Positions 42,495 through 49,211 of a stretch of DNA of 49,211 nucleotides are shown piece by piece. Position numbers and translations under genes: made by a program. Every line of letters begins with the position of its first letter. Position 1 is the first letter of the stretch. Source of the stretch: Lactobacillales bacterium (GTDB lineage: Bacteria > Bacillota > Bacilli > Lactobacillales > Streptococcaceae); assembly GCA_031261175.1 (NCBI GenBank), contig JAISJW010000004.1:1-49211 (forward strand). The letters are read 5' to 3'. The notes below the pieces were generated by a model. The model had not been told where the DNA came from. It ran no database searches and saw only the letters and a list, made by a program, of their open reading frames with translations.

Positions 42495-43277
42495 ATGAGT
42501 AATGTTTTTGATAAAATATCTAAGGTTGCAAATGTTGCCAAGAATTCAACTAATAATTTTGTTAAAGCATCAGCCAATAACATAGAAAAAGTTCGCTATA
42601 ATAAGGATATTTCTGATAAGTTGAAAAAGCCTTTAAAGGCAATTAAAACAGAACGACAATTTTTGCTAGCGAATTTTGAGTTCTTAATTAACGGTAACCA
42701 ATTAGATTGGAAAAGTTTTGCCAAAGAATCTGAAGAGTTTCAAAAAAATATTATCAGGGAAGGTGATAAAGCACTGGAGTTATTGCCGACGCATTTAAAT
42801 ATTGATGAGATAATTGTCGAAAAATTGGAAATTCCAGGCCATCTGGTCATCGAGTTTGTCGATGTAATAACGGCTAATAAACCTAGCAAATCGAAGGCTC
42901 TAGCTAAGCAAGTTGTCGCTAATACAGTTGTTAGCAAAACGGGTGATATCATAAATAAAGTTGTGAAAACGACTAGAAAACAATGGAATCCTGTAGCAAA
43001 AGTTGGCTCGGTAGTTTTGGAAGCAACTGCTGGCGAAGCTGTAGATCAACTTACGGTAAAACTTGATAATCAACTTGCCGCGAAACGGTTGTTTATTGAA
43101 TCGGGGCTAGCAGAAGTTTATGATGAAGTACTTGAACAAGTTAAGAAAGAACTAAAAAAATTCGAGGTGCGCATCTCTGAGCAAAACGAAGATCTAGAAA
43201 TTGAAAATATCGAGAATTTAATTGACGAGATTGAACAAGAAGAAGGCCTAGCGAAAGAAGCGACAAAGGAGAATTAG
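42495..43277 (+). CDS. Unrecognised helical protein
   Basis: 260 residues from ATG 42495 (AAAGGAG upstream; the frame is open from 42471). N-terminus is amphipathic and Asn/Lys-rich (VFDKISKVANVAKNSTNNF), then helical segments, a Gly/Ala stretch (VGSVVLEATAGEAVDQLTV) and an acidic coiled tail (EDLEIENIENLIDEIEQEEG). No family recognised. The next gene starts six bases after its stop, so they form an operon. It resembles the EcsC-like protein in general design. Confidence 0.7.
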   Translation: MSNVFDKISKVANVAKNSTNNFVKASANNIEKVRYNKDISDKLKKPLKAIKTERQFLLANFEFLINGNQLDWKSFAKESEEFQKNIIREGDKALELLPTHLNIDEIIVEKLEIPGHLVIEFVDVITANKPSKSKALAKQVVANTVVSKTGDIINKVVKTTRKQWNPVAKVGSVVLEATAGEAVDQLTVKLDNQLAAKRLFIESGLAEVYDEVLEQVKKELKKFEVRISEQNEDLEIENIENLIDEIEQEEGLAKEATKEN

Positions 43278-43283
43278 TAGCGT

Positions 43284-44435
43284 ATGGAAAATGAAGAATT
43301 AGATGATTTAATAGTCGAAGTAAAAGAAAATGAAATAGGAGATAAAAAATTAAATCCAGTAAATAAAAAAATAGGATTGCAGTTATTATCTACGATAGGA
43401 ACGTTAACACCGCAAACAATTGCTTTAATAAAGTCGGGGGATTTATATCAATTAAAAAGCGGAGTTCTTCACAACCTCAAAGATGGTAGTGGCAAAATCA
43501 CTACCATGTGGAAAGGTGATGGAAAAATTATTGGTCATGCAAAATTGGAAAATGTTAGCGGCTTAGCAAATGCGCAGGCTATTGCTTCAGTAATGCAAAT
43601 CAGTAGCATGGTTACTGGAATGTATTATATGAGTCAAATTGATTCTTCAATCAAAACAATCGGAAAAACAATAGGGAAAATATATGATGTTCAAATTAGC
43701 GAGGTTGAAGGAAAAATTACTACTGTTTATAACGCGATAAAAAATATTGGCGAAATCGTTCGCGAAGGAGAATGTAGTCAAGAAGAATTGGATTTGTATA
43801 AAAAGAAAATTCTAGACTATCAAGATCAGTTGACTACATTCATACATCAAGCCAATAGTTTTATAGATAAAGTGCAAAAAAGAGGAACTAGAGATTTATC
43901 TGATTTAGCAACAACGTTGCCAGATTTGAGCATGTGGAAGAAAATTCAAAAATTGAGTTTAGAAATGCTTAGATTGAATTCGCAAACTAGATACGATTTA
44001 GAAAACAACATCGAAGTTGATGAGGCGAAGTTCTTTAAAGTTTATAATGAAACAGTAGAGTGCGTGGAAAAAGAAAACGAAGATACGAAAATTTATATAG
44101 ATGAACAAATCGCTAAATATAAAATTAATCAACGCACAAAACGCGAAATAGCCAAAATAGATTTTTTCAGTAAAATGAATGAAAAATTAAAAAATGATAT
44201 TGTCGGTGGAATTGCAGATGTATTAGATAAAAGCGTTGAAGCAGTCGTTAATGTTGGAAACGAAAAACTAGATTATATAGGTCAACAAGAATTAGCTTGG
44301 AATGATAAAAAAATAGAGAAAGAAATGTTGCCGTTAATCGAGGAACTAAAAATTTCGTCTGATATTGAGAAGTTGCGCAAGGATGTTACTCCTGAAGTGT
44401 ACATCAAGGGTGAAGAAGTTTTCTTGGCCGCGTAG
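43284..44435 (+). CDS. Unrecognised long helical protein with a central hydrophobic segment
   Basis: 383 residues. After an acidic start comes IGLQLLSTIGTLTPQTIALI, a strand-rich part (KSGVLHNLKDGSGKITTMWK), an Ala/Met-rich hydrophobic stretch (ANAQAIASVMQISSMVTGMY), then about 200 residues of probable coiled coil. This design recalls alpha-helical membrane-acting proteins, but no family is recognised. The ribosome site is weak (GGAG inside the end of the previous gene), indicating coupling. AT-rich. It ends before the TetR-exporter operon. Confidence 0.7.
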   Translation: MENEELDDLIVEVKENEIGDKKLNPVNKKIGLQLLSTIGTLTPQTIALIKSGDLYQLKSGVLHNLKDGSGKITTMWKGDGKIIGHAKLENVSGLANAQAIASVMQISSMVTGMYYMSQIDSSIKTIGKTIGKIYDVQISEVEGKITTVYNAIKNIGEIVREGECSQEELDLYKKKILDYQDQLTTFIHQANSFIDKVQKRGTRDLSDLATTLPDLSMWKKIQKLSLEMLRLNSQTRYDLENNIEVDEAKFFKVYNETVECVEKENEDTKIYIDEQIAKYKINQRTKREIAKIDFFSKMNEKLKNDIVGGIADVLDKSVEAVVNVGNEKLDYIGQQELAWNDKKIEKEMLPLIEELKISSDIEKLRKDVTPEVYIKGEEVFLAA

Positions 44436-44468
44436 TAACTAAAGAATATTAAGCTCCCCATAAATAAT

Positions 44469-44498
44469 TTGCCAAAACACCCCGAACGGGAGTATAAT
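44469..44498 (+). promoter_or_regulatory. Promoter of the tetR-ABC exporter operon
   Basis: TTGCCA (44469-44474), 18 bases, TATAAT (44493-44498). The -35 context TTTGCCAAAACACCC is nearly identical to that of tpiA. Confidence 0.75.
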
Positions 44499-44526
44499 GA
44501 CATTGTGTCATATGACGCAGTGTCAT
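44497..44526. promoter_or_regulatory. Candidate TetR operator
   Basis: A 30-bp dyad with half-sites ATGACATTGTGTCAT and ATGACGCAGTGTCAT; 13 of 15 position pairs are complementary. It overlaps the -10 and the start of transcription, so binding would block the operon. Confidence 0.8.
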
Positions 44527-44547
44527 TTTTGTTTGGAGGTGAGGAAA

Positions 44548-45177
44548 GTGCCTAGTGAAACGTTTTTCAATTTACCAGAAGAAAAAAGCTACAAAATTCT
44601 AAAAGCCGCCAAGCGAGAATTCTCGCGCGTGCCGATCAGCGAAGCGAAGGTGTCGAACATCGTCGCCGAAGCGGGAATTGCCCGCGGGTCCTTCTACGTC
44701 TACTTCGACTCGATCGAAGAGCTGGCGTTTTACATGTTCAAAAAAGCCTTCGACTCGCCAAGAATCGAAATGGAAGAGCAAATCGAGGCAAGTCACGGCG
44801 ACTTGATCGCGACTTTCAAGAGCGTTTTCAGGAAATACCTGATTGACGTCGTCGAAAGCGGCGACATCGTTTTCTATCGCAACGTGTTCATCGAGCTTCA
44901 TTCGATCAAGTGCCATACGCACGAAAAGCCGCACGAAAAGCCGCGAAATCAGTTTGATACCGTCTCCGCGAAGACGGACATGACGCTCTATGACTTGCCA
45001 CCTGAGGATATCGGGTATCTCGGCGACCTTTTGTTCGGCGTGTTTATGTCGATCATCAGGCACCTGTTCATGACGTACCAGACCGACGAAAAGTGGGTTC
45101 TGGATAAAATTTTGCACGAATTTGATACAAAAATAGCCATTATCGAAAATGGCGCAAGAAACAAGGAGGAAAAATAA
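44548..45177 (+). CDS. TetR/AcrR family repressor of the ABC exporter
   Basis: 209 residues from GTG 44548, chosen because GGAGGTGAGG lies just before it; earlier codons would cross the operator. HTH: VSNIVAEAGIARGSFYVYF. The C-terminal domain probably binds drugs exported by the next two genes. The stop overlaps the ABC gene start as TAATG. Autoregulation through the 30-bp dyad is likely. Confidence 0.92.
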   Translation: MPSETFFNLPEEKSYKILKAAKREFSRVPISEAKVSNIVAEAGIARGSFYVYFDSIEELAFYMFKKAFDSPRIEMEEQIEASHGDLIATFKSVFRKYLIDVVESGDIVFYRNVFIELHSIKCHTHEKPHEKPRNQFDTVSAKTDMTLYDLPPEDIGYLGDLLFGVFMSIIRHLFMTYQTDEKWVLDKILHEFDTKIAIIENGARNKEEK

Positions 45178-46910
45178 TGATTAAGATATTCAAATCGATT
45201 AAACCACTCCAGTTTATAATCGCCTTAATCACCATCTCAGCGGCCGTCGGCTGCGATCTGTATTTGCCGACGCTGACCAGCGAAATCATCGACAAAGGGG
45301 TCATCGCCCAAGACACGGACTTCGTCATCCGCACCGGCATTCTGATGGTCGGCGTGTCGATCGTCGGCCTGTGCTTCGGGGCAATTAACATCTTCGTCGG
45401 CTCGCGTGAATCGCAACGCGTCGGGGAAGTTCTGCGGGGCAAGTTATTCCACAAAGTCGAACACATGAGCCTTGACGAGTTCGACCAATTCGGAACAGCA
45501 ACCCTTATAACCCGGGCAACTAACGACGTCAACCAAGTCGTGCAGATGCTTATGATGACTTTAAGAATGGTGTTGAGATCACCAATCACCTTAATTATCG
45601 CCTTTATTTTGGCCTTTTCTAAGAGCCCAGAATTGTCGGTTGTTTTCGTGGTAGTGCTGCCATTGTTAGCCGTCGTGACAGGAATCGTGATGAAACTTGC
45701 GATGCCATTATTTAAAGTTCAACAAGAAAAAATCGATAAATTAAATCTCGTTTTCCGCGAAGGTTTGACCGGTGTTCGGGTAATCCGCGCGTTCGGTAAA
45801 GTCGGCACGGAAAAAGAACGCTATGACGACGCCAATCAAGAATATACGGGCGTTGCGATGCGCGTTCAGATGATTTTTGCCGTGATGATGCCAATCGTAA
45901 CTTTGGCGTTTAGCGGTACAAGCATCGCCATCGTCTGGTTCGGTGGACATCTAGTCAATACGCACTCGATGGACATCGGGAACATGATCGCATTCATGAC
46001 GTATGCGATGCAAATCTTGATGAGCTTCATCTTCGTTACCATGATCCTAGCGATGTTCCCGCGTGCGGAAGCTTCGGCTAAACGGATCAACGAAGTCCTA
46101 GCGGTTGACCACGTCATCAAAGACGATCCGTCGGCCGTTCACTTTGAACGTCTTGGCACGGATGCTACGATCGAATTCAAAAACGTCGGCTACGCCTACA
46201 AAGGAGCTGAAAAAGACGCAATTTGCGACATTTCGTTCAGCGCAAAAGCAGGCGAAACTGTGGCAATTATCGGCGGTACCGGCTCAGGTAAAACGACCCT
46301 CGTTAACCTGATTCCGCGTTTCTATGATGTAACCGAAGGGCAAATCGTCGTCAATGGTGTCGAAGTCAAAGAGGGCTACCAACGCTCGCTTCGCGACATC
46401 TTGAGCCTCGTTCCGCAAAAAGCAGTTCTGTTCATCGGAACAATTCGCGAAAACTTATTATATGCTAAAGCTGACGCGACAGACGAACAAATCTGGAAGG
46501 CACTTGAAATTGCCCAAGCCAAAGATTTCGTCGAAGGCCTAGAAGACGGTTTAGACCATCAAGTTGAACAGGGCGGCGGGAACTTCTCCGGCGGTCAACG
46601 TCAACGACTTGCCATCGCTCGCGCGATCCTGCGCGATGCTGATTTCTATATCTACGATGACAGCTTCTCAGCGCTCGATTTCCGCACGGACAGCAAACTT
46701 CGCGCTGCTCTAAAACGCGAAATGACGCGTGGGGTCAACATCATCGTCGCGCAACGGGTTTCGACCGTTATGGACGCCGACAACATCTTAGTCCTTGACG
46801 ACGGGGTCTTAGTTGCCCAAGGTAAACACGACGACCTTTACAAAAATTGCGAGGTCTACCAAGAAATTGTCAACAGCCAATTAAGAGAGGAGGACTTGTC
46901 AAATGTCTAA
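45177..46910 (+). CDS. ABC multidrug exporter half, degenerate-site subunit (LmrC/BmrC type)
   Basis: 577 residues: six-helix exporter domain (about 1-310) fused to an ATPase. Walker A GGTGSGKTT, signature FSGGQRQRL, Walker B followed by aspartate (YIYDDSFSALD) where active ATPases have glutamate. That substitution marks the degenerate nucleotide site of heterodimeric exporters such as LmrCD, BmrCD and TM287/288. It overlaps the next gene by eight bases and is controlled by the TetR regulator. Confidence 0.94.
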   Translation: MIKIFKSIKPLQFIIALITISAAVGCDLYLPTLTSEIIDKGVIAQDTDFVIRTGILMVGVSIVGLCFGAINIFVGSRESQRVGEVLRGKLFHKVEHMSLDEFDQFGTATLITRATNDVNQVVQMLMMTLRMVLRSPITLIIAFILAFSKSPELSVVFVVVLPLLAVVTGIVMKLAMPLFKVQQEKIDKLNLVFREGLTGVRVIRAFGKVGTEKERYDDANQEYTGVAMRVQMIFAVMMPIVTLAFSGTSIAIVWFGGHLVNTHSMDIGNMIAFMTYAMQILMSFIFVTMILAMFPRAEASAKRINEVLAVDHVIKDDPSAVHFERLGTDATIEFKNVGYAYKGAEKDAICDISFSAKAGETVAIIGGTGSGKTTLVNLIPRFYDVTEGQIVVNGVEVKEGYQRSLRDILSLVPQKAVLFIGTIRENLLYAKADATDEQIWKALEIAQAKDFVEGLEDGLDHQVEQGGGNFSGGQRQRLAIARAILRDADFYIYDDSFSALDFRTDSKLRAALKREMTRGVNIIVAQRVSTVMDADNILVLDDGVLVAQGKHDDLYKNCEVYQEIVNSQLREEDLSNV

Positions 46911-48879
46911 TAATACTCCTAAAAAAGCTGCTCCTAGACCTGCTGGAATGGGCGGAGGACGTCCACAAGGTGGGCCTCCTGAGAAACCTAAGAGCTTTGT
47001 TAAAACCGTTTGGCGCCTTTGCCTCTTCATGAAAAAACGGCTTGTCGCTGTGATTTTGACGCTTTTACTTGCCGCGGGTTCTGTGATTCTGCAGATCCAC
47101 GTTCCGAAGATTCTCGGAAAAGCGACCACCGAAGTCGTGAACGGGATGATCAAAGGTCTGAAAGAAAAAGCGCCTGAATACCTGGGCAAGTTAGCCCAAA
47201 CCGACCCGGCGAAAGCTGCAAAGGTCGGAAAACAATTCCAAGATTCGGCGGATTTCTCGCTTAAAAACTTGCCGAAAAATTTCCCGGATTTGGGAATTAA
47301 TTTCGATAAAATTGCCCACATTATGTTTACGGCGATCAGTATGTATTTGATCGTTGCGTTCCTGCTATTCCTTCAAGGGATTATCATGACGTACGTTTCG
47401 CAAAAAACGGTTTACGATTTGCGCTACGCGTTGCAAGACAAGATGGGGCGGGTGCCGATTAAATATTACGACTCACATTCAAACGGTGACATTATGTCGC
47501 GCGCGATGAATGACGTCGACAATATCGCGACAACCTTGCAACAAAGTTTGACTCAACTAGTGACAAGTGTCTTGACGATTATCGGCGTGCTTTATATGAT
47601 GACAACCATCAGTTGGACCTTGACGGGTGTGACCTTGATTGTTATTCCTTTGAGCCTACTTATCGTTGCAGTTATTCTGCCGCGCTCGCAAAAATTATTT
47701 GCCGCTCAACAAAAGACTTTGGGTGTCTTGAACGACCAAGTCGAAGAAAACTTCGGGGCGCACGTTGTCGTTAAAGCCTTTAACCACGAACGCGTCGACC
47801 AAGAAAAATTCGAAAAAGACAACAAAGAATTGTATAAAGTTGCGTGGAAAGCTCAATTCCTATCGATTTTGATGATGCCTTTGATGCAGCTAATAAACAA
47901 CCTCGGCTACATTTTCGTTGCAGTTATCGGAACGCTGAAAGTCGCCAACGGCACAATCACCATCGGTAACGTGCAAGCGTTCATGCAATATTCGAACCAA
48001 TTCTCGCAACCATTGACGCAAATGTCGCAGTTGTTGAATACTCTTCAATCAACCGTGGCAAGTGCCGAACGCGTCTTTGAAATTCTTGACGAAGACGAGA
48101 TGGAAGACTTGAACGAAAACCGCGAAGTGATCGACACGCCTTACAGCGTCAAGTTCGACCACGTTCAATTCGGTTATTCGGAAGATAAGATTTTGATGCA
48201 CGACTTCAACCTCGATGTTGAGCCGGGCCATATGGTCGCAATCGTTGGACCGACTGGTGCTGGTAAGACAACGCTCATCAATCTGCTTGAACGTTTCTAC
48301 GACATCAGCGGCGGCTCGATTCTTTACAAAGGCCGCGATATCCGCGACTACGATCGTGACGATTTACGTTCGAACATGAGTATGGTGCTCCAAGAAACTT
48401 GGCTGTTCACCGGAACAATTTTCGACAACATTAAATACGGTCGAGCTGATGCAACTGATGAAGAAATTTACGCTGCTGCTGAAGCTGCCCACGTTGACGA
48501 GTTCGTTCGCCGCCTTCCTGACGGCTATAACACGTTATTAAACGAAGAAGCTTCGAACATCTCGGTCGGCCAGCGCCAGCTGGTGACAATTGCCCGCGCT
48601 TTCTTAGCCGATCCGGACGTCTTGATTCTCGATGAAGCGACTTCTTCGGTCGACACGAGAACGGAAAAACTGATCCAAAAAGCGATGGATAACCTGATGG
48701 ACGGGCGCACGTCGTTCGTTGTCGCTCACCGCTTGTCGACGATCACCGATGCCGACAACATCATCGTTATGAACCAGGGTGACATCGTCGAAACTGGTAA
48801 CCACGACGAGTTGATGCGCAAAGGCGGCGTCTACTCCGACCTTTACCTTTCTCAATTCCTTAATGGGGAAGAAGGCTAA
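46903..48879 (+). CDS. ABC multidrug exporter half, catalytic-site subunit (LmrD/BmrD type)
   Basis: 658 residues. A Pro/Gly-rich N-terminal extension (PRPAGMGGGRPQGGPPEKPK), a transmembrane domain with a large insert between helices 1 and 2 (about 80-145, the extracellular domain typical of BmrD-type halves), then ATPase: Walker A GPTGAGKTT, altered signature ISVGQRQL, Walker B with glutamate ILILDEATSSVD. Together with the preceding subunit one full ATP site forms (canonical signature of one, Walker B of the other). Substrate unknown, probably hydrophobic drugs. Confidence 0.95.
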   Translation: MSNNTPKKAAPRPAGMGGGRPQGGPPEKPKSFVKTVWRLCLFMKKRLVAVILTLLLAAGSVILQIHVPKILGKATTEVVNGMIKGLKEKAPEYLGKLAQTDPAKAAKVGKQFQDSADFSLKNLPKNFPDLGINFDKIAHIMFTAISMYLIVAFLLFLQGIIMTYVSQKTVYDLRYALQDKMGRVPIKYYDSHSNGDIMSRAMNDVDNIATTLQQSLTQLVTSVLTIIGVLYMMTTISWTLTGVTLIVIPLSLLIVAVILPRSQKLFAAQQKTLGVLNDQVEENFGAHVVVKAFNHERVDQEKFEKDNKELYKVAWKAQFLSILMMPLMQLINNLGYIFVAVIGTLKVANGTITIGNVQAFMQYSNQFSQPLTQMSQLLNTLQSTVASAERVFEILDEDEMEDLNENREVIDTPYSVKFDHVQFGYSEDKILMHDFNLDVEPGHMVAIVGPTGAGKTTLINLLERFYDISGGSILYKGRDIRDYDRDDLRSNMSMVLQETWLFTGTIFDNIKYGRADATDEEIYAAAEAAHVDEFVRRLPDGYNTLLNEEASNISVGQRQLVTIARAFLADPDVLILDEATSSVDTRTEKLIQKAMDNLMDGRTSFVVAHRLSTITDADNIIVMNQGDIVETGNHDELMRKGGVYSDLYLSQFLNGEEG

Positions 48880-48913
48880 GGTCCGCAATAGCGAATTCAC
48901 AACCCAAATACAG

Positions 48914-48944
48914 GCAAGTCACCCTCGCGGTGGCTTGCTTTTTT
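48914..48944 (+). terminator. Terminator after the exporter operon
   Basis: GCAAGTCACC (48914-48923) pairs with GGTGGCTTGC (48929-48938), then TTTTTT. The GGCAAGT word is part of the 5' arm. Confidence 0.9.
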
Positions 48945-49211
48945 GCTACAAAAAATAAATACTGTTTTTTAACGCCTTTTTTAGGACTTTCGAGCCTCGA
49001 AACCACTAAAAAACCCCGAGCAAGCCGGTGGCTTGCTTAACCCTTTAAGGTAAAAGAGCTAAATCAATGCAAAGTAGTATAATTAAAGTATCAACTACTT
49101 TCATTGGAGCCGCGCAAGTTCCTAGTCCTTTATGGTGATTTAATCCCGTCTAAAAAACTGAACGATTTATACTTGTGACAAACCCCCTGTGCTTTGAGCA
49201 CGTATATAAAA
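48945..49211. other. Window end without a supported gene
   Basis: Contains an inverted repeat AGCAAGCC/GGCTTGCT (49019-49026, 49030-49037) without a T run, and a TATAAT at 49078-49083 with a poor -35. The 130 bases after it have no frame with a ribosome site and could be a leader or a small RNA running off the window. Confidence 0.35.

Noticed and set aside
13-48938. GGCAAGT as a Chi site
   Set aside because: Not excluded, but equal numbers on both strands argue against a polar Chi sequence; kept as a second reading of the main finding.
49108-49140. T-box-like segment (GGAGCCGCG then GTCCTTT)
   Set aside because: The T-box core needs GGNACCGCG and a long stem I upstream; only about 30 bases separate it from the -10.
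1-49211. CRISPR arrays, tRNA or rRNA genes
   Set aside because: No regularly spaced direct repeats and no tRNA or rRNA conserved segments were found on either strand by eye.

Overview
The window is chromosomal DNA of a low-to-moderate GC Firmicute, most likely in the order Lactobacillales. Three things support this. An S_MK-box (SAM-III) riboswitch, a class known from Lactobacillales metK leaders, precedes metK. The glutamine-type ABC transporter has its binding protein fused to its permease. Several neighbourhoods and families are typical of Bacilli (ylbF-ylbG-rsmD-coaD-ylbL, manganese pyrophosphatase ppaC followed by a DUF1803 gene, PepV, RlmA with a zinc ribbon). I cannot name the genus. 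No rRNA, tRNA or CRISPR array was seen.

Layout. 1-1.5 kb: the 5' part of an Rpn-family (PDDEXK_2) nuclease gene facing left, divergent from an isolated bioB. 1.6-5.3 kb: sugar uptake and early glycolysis (ptsH, ptsI, pgi), with a cre-like site at ptsH and a Rex-type operator at pgi. 5.4-10.7 kb: a leftward block (unknown gene, rlmCD-type methyltransferase, metK with its riboswitch, pepV) with trxA inserted on the other strand. 10.8-23.2 kb: a long rightward run of leuS, rfbD-like reductase, zwf, rlmA, cca, a DinG-like exonuclease with a decayed helicase half, uvrC and an isolated glgB. 23.2-26.4 kb: a small accessory insert with a dinJ antitoxin, a yafQ toxin gene broken by one stop codon, a TetR regulator, an alpha/beta hydrolase, and a gene-free stretch. 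26.4-37.2 kb: core genes gatB, ylbF, ylbG, rsmD, coaD, ylbL, ppaC, DUF1803, a membrane protein, cls, glnPH, glnQ, tpiA. 37.3-44.4 kb: an AT-rich accessory block of mostly unrecognised genes, including several tiny membrane peptides, a DUF4230-like protein, an EcsC-family protein, a HepT-MntA toxin-antitoxin pair and two long helical proteins. 44.5-48.9 kb: a TetR regulator with a 30-bp operator and a heterodimeric ABC multidrug exporter.

How the genes work together. HPr and enzyme I phosphorylate incoming sugars. Pgi and TpiA run glycolysis and share a 24-bp palindrome matching the TTGTTAA-N4-TTAACAA form of the Rex box, which suggests common NADH/NAD control. Zwf diverts glucose 6-phosphate to the pentose pathway. 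MetK supplies SAM to the several methyltransferases present.

The most unusual signals are these. (1) The 7-mer GGCAAGT occurs at least 54 times by hand count, 27 on each strand, about ten times the composition-based expectation; it lies in all reading frames and in terminator stems, and behaves like a DNA uptake or Chi-type word. (2) Long-armed intergenic hairpins fall into families, one flanked by a 12-bp direct repeat. (3) A roughly 65-bp leader is shared by the Rpn gene and a site 37 kb away that lacks the gene. (4) The 38-44 kb cluster of unknown membrane-type proteins and micro-ORFs has duplicated double-palindrome promoter modules.
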